The notes under the pieces are model-generated. The model worked only from the letters and a program-made list of their open reading frames with translations. It did not search any database and was not told where the DNA came from. Made by a program: the position numbers and the translations under genes. A DNA stretch of 64,000 bases from Smithella sp. (GTDB lineage: Bacteria; Desulfobacterota; Syntrophia; Syntrophales; Smithellaceae): NCBI GenBank assembly GCA_007244375.1, contig SCVW01000015.1, positions 1 to 64,000 of the forward strand, read 5' to 3'. The stretch's first letter is position 1. Each line of letters starts with the position of its first letter. Below are positions 56,940 to 64,000 of this stretch, piece by piece.

Positions 56940-57007
56940 ATAACACGATTATCATAGGCGTAGTACGATAACCATGAAGTGTTACGAATATATAAATAGT
57001 ATTACGA
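56940..57007. promoter_or_regulatory. Four 9-bp repeats at 19-20 bp spacing over the tonB promoter
   Basis: On the minus strand the units read TCGTAATAC (57007-56999), TCGTAACAC (56987-56979), TCGTACTAC (56968-56960) and TCGTGTTAT (56948-56940). The GTANTAC core is itself nearly palindromic. The first unit lies between the -35 and -10 boxes and the second right after the -10. This is an operator layout, and the core resembles the GTGTTAC half-site of Desulfovibrio NikR as I recall it. Confidence 0.6.
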
Positions 57008-57016
57008 TTATGTCAA
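56987..57016 (-). promoter_or_regulatory. Sigma-70 promoter of tonB-exbB-exbD
   Basis: On the minus strand TTGACA (57016-57011) and TATATT (56992-56987) are separated by 18 bases. The transcript would begin near 56980 inside the repeat array. Confidence 0.62.
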
Positions 57017-57130
57017 GATGTTTTTGGTATGGCAACAGCGTTATTCTTTTTAAGAAAAATCTACTTTGGCGGAATTTAATGCTGAAAAAAATGGAGCAAC
57101 ATTTGCTTTTAATTATGGTAAAATAAAAAT

Positions 57131-57949
57131 ATGGAACATCAGGATGCATTAAATAAATTCAGAATTCACATTAAAGAGCTGGGGTCTTTGGCCGTGGCTT
57201 ATTCCGGAGGCGCGGACAGCACTTTTCTTCTTAAAGTTGCGCATGATGTTTTGCATGATCAGGCAATTGCTTTCACAGCCAGATCGGCAATACACCCCGA
57301 GAGGGAATTTAAGGAAGCTGAAAATTTTGCCCGTATCTCGGGAATCAGGCACATTGTCATTCAATCAAACGAATTAGAGATGGAAGAATTTACCGATAAT
57401 CCACCGAATAGATGCTACTTGTGTAAATATGCATTGTTTTCTCAAATAAAAGAAGAGGCCGGGAAATACGGCATACAAAACATTGCCGAAGGATCCAATA
57501 TCGATGATCTTGGTGATTTTCGCCCCGGGTTTCAGGCAATTCAGGAACTGGGAATTATCAGTCCGCTCAAGGATGCCGGCCTGAGTAAGGATGCGATCAG
57601 AGAACTGTCAAAACAGATGGGATTGCCTACCTGGGATAAACCGGCCTTAGCCTGTCTGGCTTCACGTCTTCCATATGGTGTGAAAATAACCTGCGAAAAG
57701 CTGGCGATGGTGGATAGAGCGGAAGACTATCTGCTGAGTCTGGGATTCAGGCAAGTGCGGGTGCGTCATCACGGAGAACTGGCAAGAATCGAAGTAGAGG
57801 AATGTGAGTTGGAAAAATTTTTCAATCTGGAATGGATGGAAAGAATATATCAGAAATTCAAGGAGATCGGTTTTAGCTATACTGCGCTTGACCTGAAAGG
57901 TTACCGCACCGGCAGCATGAACGAAGTTCTTGACCATGAAAAAAATTGA
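57131..57949 (+). CDS. larE: Pyridinium-biscarboxylate sulfur transferase LarE, three-cysteine type
   Basis: Puts sulfur on the pyridinium dicarboxylate nucleotide on the way to the nickel-pincer cofactor. It is 272 residues with an ATP PP-loop SGGADS (25-30) and GSNIDDLGDFRPG. Cysteines C95 and C98 (NRCYLCKY) and C175 (ALACLASRLPYG) mark the form that holds a [4Fe-4S] cluster instead of sacrificing its own sulfur. It is divergent from tonB across the operator region. There is no clear ribosome-binding site before the ATG. The downstream partner genes larCB are on the other strand. Confidence 0.92.
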   Translation: MEHQDALNKFRIHIKELGSLAVAYSGGADSTFLLKVAHDVLHDQAIAFTARSAIHPEREFKEAENFARISGIRHIVIQSNELEMEEFTDNPPNRCYLCKYALFSQIKEEAGKYGIQNIAEGSNIDDLGDFRPGFQAIQELGIISPLKDAGLSKDAIRELSKQMGLPTWDKPALACLASRLPYGVKITCEKLAMVDRAEDYLLSLGFRQVRVRHHGELARIEVEECELEKFFNLEWMERIYQKFKEIGFSYTALDLKGYRTGSMNEVLDHEKN

Positions 57950-57960
57950 AGATGACCGCT

Positions 57961-58019
57961 CGAACGCCCAGCATCAGCCGCGCGGGCGGCAGCCCGCGTC
58001 GGCCTGAATGCGCTTGTTA
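57961..58019 (-). repeat. attC site (59-base element) of an integron gene cassette
   Basis: Read on the minus strand it begins TAACAA and ends GGGCGTT. Between them a long hairpin forms: GCATTCAGGCCGACGCGGGC pairs with GCCCGCGCGGCTGATGC, leaving only T, G and A unpaired on one arm. The GCCGACGC and GCGGC boxes match those of aadA-type attC sites. The stop codon of the HNH gene lies inside it, as in many cassettes. Confidence 0.8.
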
Positions 58020-58879
58020 GCAATAATTTCTTTTAATTCTTCCGGGGCAATATCACTATTGCGATGAAGCATTCGATGGCAGTTGGAGCATACTGGAATC
58101 AAATCTGAGATCTTAGTTGTATTTAAACCTGATAACTTTGATAGAGGTATAATATGATGGGCTTCAATGAAACCGTCTCCGATCTCACCATAGTATCCTC
58201 TGAATGAAAAACCACATACTTTACAGATGATATCTCCATTGGATTCTTTAGACCAAAGCTCTTTTGCTTTTTTAATTAAGGTTGTATTGCGTTCCTTCAT
58301 TACATGAGTTTTAATATTTTCATTACCTTCTGGGTACATACCTTCATAATCATTAAGTCCAAGTTTTTCTTCTTCATTCAATGGTAAATCTACGATTTCC
58401 TCATCATTTGTTTGACCAAAGATGTTGATGTTGAACCTCTTTGGATTGCCACCCTCCCAGGAAAATTGATTGCTTTCAGGGAATAATACGATCCCCCAAG
58501 TACTTTTCTTGAACCATATTTCTCTATCATTTTCTAATTGCCATGCATAATTTTTCAGTTCGATGCTGCTTAATACAAATAATTTGTTAGATGAGGGTAT
58601 AAGAGTATAATCGATGTCATATAAGCCTCTTGAATCTCTAGGTCTTATTGATGGCTTAGAAAAGATATCTCGTTTACCTTCAACAAACCAGTCCTTATTT
58701 ATCTTTATCCCAAATTTACTATACGGACTCCTCACATTTGCAATCCAAAAAATATTTCCATCTAACTCTATGATACCAAAATTATTTATACGTTCTTCTT
58801 CATCTGTAGATATTTCAACACCAGATTTTCTTAAGAGGTTGAGGACATGTTTTGAGGTAGATTTTATTGACTGTGCCAT
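57974..58879 (-). CDS. HNH endonuclease in a lone integron cassette
   Basis: A 301-residue protein. The N-terminal 200 residues are unrecognised. The C-terminal HNH domain has CKVCGFSF, FIEAHHIIPLSKL and LIPVCSNCHRMLHR: a zinc-binding pair of CxxC motifs around the catalytic histidines, as in McrA-like nucleases. It may cut modified or foreign DNA; this is inference. The last residues (RIQADAGCRPRG) are translated attC. Upstream, GTTAGC (58908-58903, minus) marks the other cassette boundary. It sits between larE and larB with no functional link to them. Confidence 0.84.
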   Translation of the reverse strand: MAQSIKSTSKHVLNLLRKSGVEISTDEEERINNFGIIELDGNIFWIANVRSPYSKFGIKINKDWFVEGKRDIFSKPSIRPRDSRGLYDIDYTLIPSSNKLFVLSSIELKNYAWQLENDREIWFKKSTWGIVLFPESNQFSWEGGNPKRFNINIFGQTNDEEIVDLPLNEEEKLGLNDYEGMYPEGNENIKTHVMKERNTTLIKKAKELWSKESNGDIICKVCGFSFRGYYGEIGDGFIEAHHIIPLSKLSGLNTTKISDLIPVCSNCHRMLHRNSDIAPEELKEIIANKRIQADAGCRPRG

Positions 58880-59045
58880 AATATCCCCTTGTAATAATTA
58901 TTGCTAACATTGTTTATATGGATCGGTGTTAATACTGTAAACGCCGAATGAACTGTCGGTATAAACCCCCTCTGCAAAAACTGCAATTTTGGGTCTAATA
59001 GCTTAATATTAAACAATAATCAAACTATTTTGTTTTTCTCGGTTT

Positions 59046-59075
59046 GGGATATTATCTGGATCGGCATAATATCCC
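59046..59075 (-). terminator. 10-bp stem-loop downstream of larB
   Basis: GGGATATTAT (59046-59055) is mirrored exactly by ATAATATCCC (59066-59075). It lies about 85 bases after the larB stop and could end the larCB transcript, but there is no clear T-run on that strand. Confidence 0.4.
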
Positions 59076-59159
59076 GAACTATGGTGATACAGTCTCCTAA
59101 GCCTAAATAACTAATGTAAGGATATTATGATAATGTTAATAATTTCTGCTCATGGCAAC

Positions 59160-59909
59160 CTATTTGAGCTTATTAATCAAACTGGCCATGCAACCGGCGC
59201 CAAAGCCGTTATCGATATTAACAACCGATACTCCGCCCGCGCAACTGTTCAGCATTGCCAGCAAAGCAGCTACTCCCTGAAAACTTGCACCATAACCGAC
59301 GGAAGTCGGCACCGCAATGACCGGTTTATCAACAAGGCCGGCAATAACGCTGGGCAGGGCACCCTCCATTCCGGCAACCGCAATAATAACCCGCGCTCCA
59401 CGAATTAAATCCAACTTGTCCAATAAACGGTGAACGCCGGCAACACCGACGTCAACAATCCTTTCCACGCGGTTGCCGAAAATTTCAGCGGTAACCGCTG
59501 CTTCTTCGGCAACAGGTAAATCGGAAGTTCCTGCGGTCACAACAGCGATGTAATTTTTGGATGGGCGCAATTTTTTTCTTGTCATCGTAATTGTCCGGGC
59601 CAGCGGATTATAAACGGCAGCAGGACAAATCTCTCTTACCGCGGCAAAAATTTTTTCTCCGGCATGTGTAGCCAGGATATTTGCATTTCCCTTCATCATT
59701 GCCTGTATAATTGTCTTTACCTGTTCTTTTGTTTTTCCCTGGCAAAAAATAACTTCGGGATGCCCGACGCGCAACTCGCGATGTGTATCGAGTTTGGCGC
59801 AACCCAAATCGATGTAAGACAGGTTTATCAACTTGTTGATGCCGGTTTCTATATCGATTTTTCCATCACGGATTTTTTTAAGAAAAAAATTTAATTCTTT
59901 TGTATTCAT
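59160..59909 (-). CDS. larB: Nickel-pincer cofactor carboxylase/hydrolase LarB
   Basis: Carboxylates nicotinic acid adenine dinucleotide and releases AMP, the first step to the nickel-pincer nucleotide. It is 249 residues. The C-terminal two thirds have a PurE-like fold with VVTAGTSDLPVAEEAA, VVGVAGVHRLLDK-like VDVGVAGVHRL, AVAGMEGALPSVIAGL and TSVGYGASFQGVAALL. ATG overlaps the larC stop by four bases, so larC and larB are one unit. Confidence 0.94.
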   Translation of the reverse strand: MNTKELNFFLKKIRDGKIDIETGINKLINLSYIDLGCAKLDTHRELRVGHPEVIFCQGKTKEQVKTIIQAMMKGNANILATHAGEKIFAAVREICPAAVYNPLARTITMTRKKLRPSKNYIAVVTAGTSDLPVAEEAAVTAEIFGNRVERIVDVGVAGVHRLLDKLDLIRGARVIIAVAGMEGALPSVIAGLVDKPVIAVPTSVGYGASFQGVAALLAMLNSCAGGVSVVNIDNGFGAGCMASLINKLK

Positions 59910-61114
59910 TTTTTAGTCCTTTTTACCAAATGAATACTTTTATAAATATCCTGAATAGGCACATTATTTTCTTTTGCCAATCTCCTGCAATCTTCATATT
60001 CAGGCTTGTGTTTGATCAGGCGGCCGTTAAGATAACCTTTTTTTACCGGGATTTCACCATAGGCGGTCTTCACTTTTGCAATTTCGCGTTTCAACATGTT
60101 CTTAGAAACTTTGTAAGAACGCAGCCCAAAACTTGAGGAATGCAACCACAGAACATTTTCCATATCTTTCTGTTTTCCTGTATCACAAAGAACGGAAATG
60201 GTCACTGCCGGACGCGACTTTTTCATAATGGTTGGCGTAAGAAATACATCATGGGCACCTTTGGCAAAGAGTTGATCCATAATGAAATCATAAAATTCCG
60301 GATTCATATCATCGATATTACATTCAATCATGACGGCTTCGCCTGTTTCCACATCGAATGCATTAACCGTAGAGGCGGATAATTCGCCCCAAAACACGCG
60401 TAGAACATTCGGTACTGCAGATTCCTTACTGCCCAATCCGTAACCGATTTTCCGGGGTGTAAAGTCAATTTTTTCCGTAAAGGCTGACGCTGTGGCGGCA
60501 ATGATTGCCGCTCCCGTGGGAGTGGTTGCTTCAAAGGGCACAAGTCCGGTTTTCACGGGGATACATTGAAGAATTTCCGCCGTGGCTGGCGCCGGAACGG
60601 GCAAGGTGCCGTGATTGCATTGAATGATGCCGGACCCGAGCTGAACAGGAGAAGAGATTATCTTGTCAACTTTTAAATAATCAAGGCAAACAGCGGCTCC
60701 GACTATATCAACAATCGAATCGACAGCACCTACCTCGTGAAAGTGTACCTGTTCAATTTTGTGATCATGGACTTTTCCTTCGGCCAAGGCAAGGCGGGAA
60801 AAAATGTCAAGACTGACCTTTTTAACATTAGCAGATAAATTGCTTTTTTTGATTGTTTTTGCAATATTGCTGCAAGTTTGTTTGCTTAGTCTATCTTTAA
60901 AAGATTTTTTCTCCTGTGATGGAACAATAACATCAACTTTTGTTCCGGTAATACCTCCGCGCATATCTTTATAGACTTTTAATTTATAGGAACCGATGGA
61001 CAGTTTGTCTAATTCTTTCAGTAAATATTTTTTGTCCACTCCCAGATCAAGTAACGCTCCCAGATTCATGTCACCGCTGATTCCGGAAAAACAGTCATAA
61101 TATAGTATTTTCAT
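59906..61114 (-). CDS. larC: Nickel insertion protein LarC
   Basis: Uses CTP to insert nickel into the pincer nucleotide. It is 402 residues in one uninterrupted frame; in Lactobacillus plantarum it is made by a ribosomal frameshift. Family blocks are present: YYDCFSGISGDMNLGALLDLG, HFHEVGAVDSIVDIVG, FEATTPTGAAII and ECNIDDMNPEFYDF. It precedes larB. The metal would come from the NikR-linked uptake genes nearby. Confidence 0.95.
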   Translation of the reverse strand: MKILYYDCFSGISGDMNLGALLDLGVDKKYLLKELDKLSIGSYKLKVYKDMRGGITGTKVDVIVPSQEKKSFKDRLSKQTCSNIAKTIKKSNLSANVKKVSLDIFSRLALAEGKVHDHKIEQVHFHEVGAVDSIVDIVGAAVCLDYLKVDKIISSPVQLGSGIIQCNHGTLPVPAPATAEILQCIPVKTGLVPFEATTPTGAAIIAATASAFTEKIDFTPRKIGYGLGSKESAVPNVLRVFWGELSASTVNAFDVETGEAVMIECNIDDMNPEFYDFIMDQLFAKGAHDVFLTPTIMKKSRPAVTISVLCDTGKQKDMENVLWLHSSSFGLRSYKVSKNMLKREIAKVKTAYGEIPVKKGYLNGRLIKHKPEYEDCRRLAKENNVPIQDIYKSIHLVKRTKK

Positions 61115-61246
61115 AGATAATATCCGTTTGTTGTACCGACCATTAGTTCTCCGTCTTTAAAGAGGACTTTGATTTTACCCCCATTACTGGCTTGAAAGGA
61201 TCGAGTTTTTCTCCTTTCTGATAAAGCAATAGCGTGTTTCTGATCG

Positions 61247-61591
61247 TTATTTTAAATAAAGCTTCTGTCTGATTTGATTGGAAATCACGTACCACTTTTG
61301 CACTCCGTTTTCGATTCGGTAATAATGGATAATATACGCGAGTGATAAGATGAGGAGAAGTGCCGAAAGAATGACAAACGATGTTGAAAATTTGTTAACA
61401 GTAAATCCAAAGGAAAGCAAAGCAAAAAGACAAACAAAAAGAGTGACAATAAGATGTACCAGTCTTTCGTGTTGAATCCACTGAATCTGCTTGTCATGGT
61501 AGGCAAGCAGATCTTTTAAATTTTCATCATCAAGTTTTTTCCCGAGCATTTTGTTCACATAGCGTTCATGCTTTTTCATGTAATCGATCAT
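61247..61591 (-). CDS. Small two-helix membrane protein, unknown function
   Basis: A 114-residue protein. A charged N-terminus (KLDDENLKDLLAYHDKQIQWIQHERLVH) is followed by two hydrophobic helices and a short basic tail. I do not recognise the family. It may be cotranscribed with larC, which starts about 130 bases further on. Confidence 0.68.
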   Translation of the reverse strand: MIDYMKKHERYVNKMLGKKLDDENLKDLLAYHDKQIQWIQHERLVHLIVTLFVCLFALLSFGFTVNKFSTSFVILSALLLILSLAYIIHYYRIENGVQKWYVISNQIRQKLYLK

Positions 61592-61718
61592 CGTTATACC
61601 CGTATATAATAACTTTTGGCGGTGATTCTAACATATTTCACCGGGAAATATAGAGTTCTTTTTTGCGTTTAGATTCAAATTCTTTTTACATTTCCGGATT
61701 TGTGCAAGATATTTCTAA

Positions 61719-61747
61719 TTGACACAAAAGTTCTAATTTTCTATTCT
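61719..61747 (+). promoter_or_regulatory. Sigma-70 promoter of the CHASE2 gene
   Basis: TTGACA (61719-61724) and TATTCT (61742-61747) are 17 bases apart, 30 bases before the start codon. Confidence 0.68.
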
Positions 61748-61776
61748 TTTATATATTTTTAGTCGAGGAGTTTATT

Positions 61777-63462
61777 TTGACAAAATTAAAATTACTCATA
61801 GGACAATGGCTGGCTCAAACTACCAGAAAACTGCGTAATAACTTTTATATCTATCTTGGCGTTTTGCTTACATTGTTTGTTTTAATTGATGCCGGCGTTT
61901 TCCATATCGGCGAAAACATGCGTCAAAAAGCTTTCGATTTAATGGTCCGCAACCGTCTGATTGTGCCCAAACCGGACAAGGATATTGTTATAGTGGATAT
62001 TAATGAAGCTTCTCTGGCGGCAATGGCGAAAGATTTTGGGCGCTATCCCTGGCCGCGTCAGGTCTTTGGAGAATTTCTGGAAAATTTAGAAACACAAAAT
62101 CCCCAGGCAGTTATATTTGATATATTATTTAGCGATGCTGATGTAGCCAATCCCGACAGCGACGCTTATTTCAATGATACCATTGCCGCGACGAACAACA
62201 CTTTCTTTCCTTTTATCAGGTTGTCGGAAGATCAGGATAAATTGAGCAACGTGAATCCTTCGATGATTCCCGGTATAAAGGAAATTGTTCCGGATCAAGC
62301 GGACAATAACGCAACCTTGGCAGTTATCCTGCCGCACTTTCCGGCGGCGATTAATTCCGGTCACTTGGGATTCAATAACATTTATCCTGATAAAGACGGT
62401 ATTGTGCGTGAATATAATTTATACAGAAATGACTATGGCTGGAAAGTTCCTTCTTTGCCTTTTTCTGTGGGAAGTATGCTGGGTTACAATTTACCGGATA
62501 AACAAAATGTACTTCTTAACTGGCGCGGCAAACCATTCACTTATCACTATGTTTCTTTCAGTGACGTGATGCTGGATTTAAGCAGCAAAGAAAAGAAACG
62601 TCCGCAAAATGAATTTACAGGGAAAATCGTGATTATCGGCTCTACTGCCCCCAGCCTTTTTGATCTTAAAGCCACTCCAATGGCAAAACTTTATCCGGGT
62701 GTTGAAGTTCTGGCCACGGCCATTGATAATGTAAAGCACGGAGATTATCTGCGTGTATGGCGCGGTGCTCTTTCCTATATAGTATTCAGCCTTTTGTTGA
62801 TCTGGTTGACGGCCACAGCTTTTTACAAACAGGCTGATCGTGATAAATTGAATAAAATTTTCAGCAGCAGTCAAGTAGGCTTGCTGATAATTTCTTACGT
62901 CATTATTAACGTTACCAATACTTATCTGGACCTCAGCGGACCGATTATCTGGGCCATTGCGTATTTCAGTATCGCCAAGGTTTACGCTCTGGCCAATGAT
63001 CTTGCATTGCAGCGTTGGCTGGCTTTCGGAGTAAAAATGAGTGAAGGTGGCTCGAAAGCGCTTATTATGCCCATTCTTGTGGAAAGCAAAGAACCTCTGG
63101 GCGATGCTCTTCTGAAAAAACTCAAGCGCAAGATTGAACTTTTCTGCCGCACTCCTAACACGGTTGATGTGCTGAAAGGTTCACAAAGCGGTATCTGGGG
63201 ATTATTTGGCGATATGGTAGTTGTGTGTTGGACTTATGCCGACAAACAGGAAGAGTATGAAAAACAGGCAAAGCAGGACGCCGATCAGCTTGCTTCACAA
63301 ATGCCTTTGATATTGATAGATATTGGTTTGCCCGGCAACACAAAAATCCGTTACACAAAACATGAAGGAGGATTGGCTCAAGGAATTCCTCTGGCCGATC
63401 AATGGCGCAGTCTGTTTGCTCAGGCTGTTATAAAACTGGAACATATGGGGCGGGAAGAATAA
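61777..63462 (+). CDS. CHASE2-domain membrane sensor protein
   Basis: A 561-residue protein. One helix at about 25-45, an extracytoplasmic CHASE2 sensor domain (DIVIVDINEASLAAM; RYPWPRQVFGEFLENL; VIIGSTAPSLFDLKATPM), then three helices at about 328-410 and a soluble C-terminal region of about 150 residues without a recognisable kinase or cyclase. It may sense a signal and pass it through that unknown domain. TTG start with GAGGAG before it. The next gene encodes an SH3-domain exported protein, probably in one operon. Confidence 0.85.
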   Translation: MTKLKLLIGQWLAQTTRKLRNNFYIYLGVLLTLFVLIDAGVFHIGENMRQKAFDLMVRNRLIVPKPDKDIVIVDINEASLAAMAKDFGRYPWPRQVFGEFLENLETQNPQAVIFDILFSDADVANPDSDAYFNDTIAATNNTFFPFIRLSEDQDKLSNVNPSMIPGIKEIVPDQADNNATLAVILPHFPAAINSGHLGFNNIYPDKDGIVREYNLYRNDYGWKVPSLPFSVGSMLGYNLPDKQNVLLNWRGKPFTYHYVSFSDVMLDLSSKEKKRPQNEFTGKIVIIGSTAPSLFDLKATPMAKLYPGVEVLATAIDNVKHGDYLRVWRGALSYIVFSLLLIWLTATAFYKQADRDKLNKIFSSSQVGLLIISYVIINVTNTYLDLSGPIIWAIAYFSIAKVYALANDLALQRWLAFGVKMSEGGSKALIMPILVESKEPLGDALLKKLKRKIELFCRTPNTVDVLKGSQSGIWGLFGDMVVVCWTYADKQEEYEKQAKQDADQLASQMPLILIDIGLPGNTKIRYTKHEGGLAQGIPLADQWRSLFAQAVIKLEHMGREE

Positions 63463-63505
63463 ACATAGTTTTATTCGGAACAATCCGCACCCAAAAGGAG
63501 TGATT

Positions 63506-64000
63506 ATGAAAAAGTATAAAATTCTGTTGCTGATATTGACAGTAATTTTATTTCTGCCTTTGGTATCGCTGGCGGCGGAGACAGGCAGTGCTCTGAAGAC
63601 GGATGTCATCCGCAAGGAGCCATATTCTGATGCCGGGAAAACGGGTAACATCACCCGCGGTGAAAAGTTACAGATTCTTGGCAAAAAAGGTGCGTGGCTG
63701 AATGTTAAAACGGCGAAAGCCAGTGGTTGGGTACGCTTATTGTCGGTAAAACGAGGAACAAGCAGTGGAGGTAATCAGATAAAAGGGGTACTGGACGTAG
63801 CCAGTGGAAGGGCAGGTACTGGTAAGGTGGTTGCCACAACCGGTGTGCGCGGCTTGAATGAAGAAGAGTTAAAGAACGCCAAATATAATGAGGCGGAAGT
63901 GAAAAAACTGGAAAGCTTTACAATAACGTCTCAGCAGGCGCAGCAGTTTGCTAAAAGCGGTGGTCTTAAAGCAATCAAATTTGATTACCTGCCGGAATTA
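63506..64000 (+). CDS. Exported bacterial SH3-domain protein, partial
   Basis: The first 165 residues of a gene that runs off the window. A signal peptide (LLLILTVILFLPLVSLAA) is followed by an SH3b domain (RKEPYSDAGKTGNITRGEKLQ, then GAWLNVKTAKASGWV) and a Gly/Ser-rich region. Such domains bind peptidoglycan or proteins in the envelope. AAAAGGAG precedes the ATG. It lies 43 bases after the CHASE2 gene. Confidence 0.88.
   Translation, partial: MKKYKILLLILTVILFLPLVSLAAETGSALKTDVIRKEPYSDAGKTGNITRGEKLQILGKKGAWLNVKTAKASGWVRLLSVKRGTSSGGNQIKGVLDVASGRAGTGKVVATTGVRGLNEEELKNAKYNEAEVKKLESFTITSQQAQQFAKSGGLKAIKFDYLPEL

Noticed and set aside
58910-58950. A second attC site upstream of the HNH gene
   Set aside because: GGCGTTTAC and TAACAC/TGTTA motifs are present, but no long paired arm with extrahelical bases forms, so only the boundary GTTAGC is accepted.

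Overview
The window looks like chromosome from an anaerobic, probably syntrophic deltaproteobacterium of the Syntrophaceae type (Smithella or Syntrophus-like). The pointers are a glycyl-radical alkylsuccinate synthase locus, a membrane pyrophosphatase, FadR-type and TRAP-type genes, nickel and nickel-pincer cofactor genes, and an ACP-ligase-acyltransferase fusion. This assignment is inference: there is no rRNA in the window. Core genes are tightly packed. Between them lie short mobile or palindromic repeats and a few damaged genes.

Layout. 1-0.24 kb: the end of an IS3-family element. 0.5-3 kb: a hybrid sensor kinase and a response regulator with a ruined HD-GYP domain. 3.3-7.1 kb: the conserved rpsF-rpsR-DUF2232-rplI-dnaB block. 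7.2-11.5 kb: an accessory pocket with a KAP-family NTPase, an MFS transporter and three unrelated palindromic repeats. 11.6-17.2 kb: an ACP-AMP ligase-PlsC fusion and a PAS kinase/NarL-type regulator pair. 17.5-24.9 kb: the alkylsuccinate synthase island: a STAS-like protein, a divergent FadR-type regulator, a structured promoter region with a 29-bp palindrome, a repeat-bearing TRAP binding protein with an in-frame stop, small Fe-S subunits, a dead assC copy, assA and assB. 25-32 kb: rpoH, a lipoprotein, a diadenylate cyclase, clpB, htpX and DUF1844. 32-38 kb: ispE, tRNA-Gln, prs, rplY, pth and hppA. 38-45.3 kb: a TMTC-like membrane protein and a three-gene signalling operon (HEAT protein, HD-GYP protein, nucleotide-cyclase-like protein).

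48.4-61.1 kb holds the most coherent accessory system: a nickel acquisition and nickel-cofactor locus. It contains TonB-ExbB-ExbD, a TonB-dependent receptor, an ECF transporter (EcfA, EcfT, S component), a radical SAM protein, the nickel regulator NikR and a small protein that is about 40 percent histidine. Next to these are larE, larC and larB, which make the nickel-pincer nucleotide cofactor. No larA is visible. A lone integron cassette carrying an HNH nuclease, with a recognisable attC site, sits between larE and larCB. Phased repeats cover the tonB promoter, and a dyad lies in front of nikR. The window closes with a CHASE2 membrane protein and the start of an SH3-domain protein.

How the genes may work together: AssCAB would add hydrocarbons to fumarate, with the FadR-type regulator a likely controller. 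The nickel locus would bring a nickel chelate across both membranes, buffer it on the His-rich protein, and feed LarC. The cyclase-like/HD-GYP/HEAT operon looks like a nucleotide-signalling module of unknown output.
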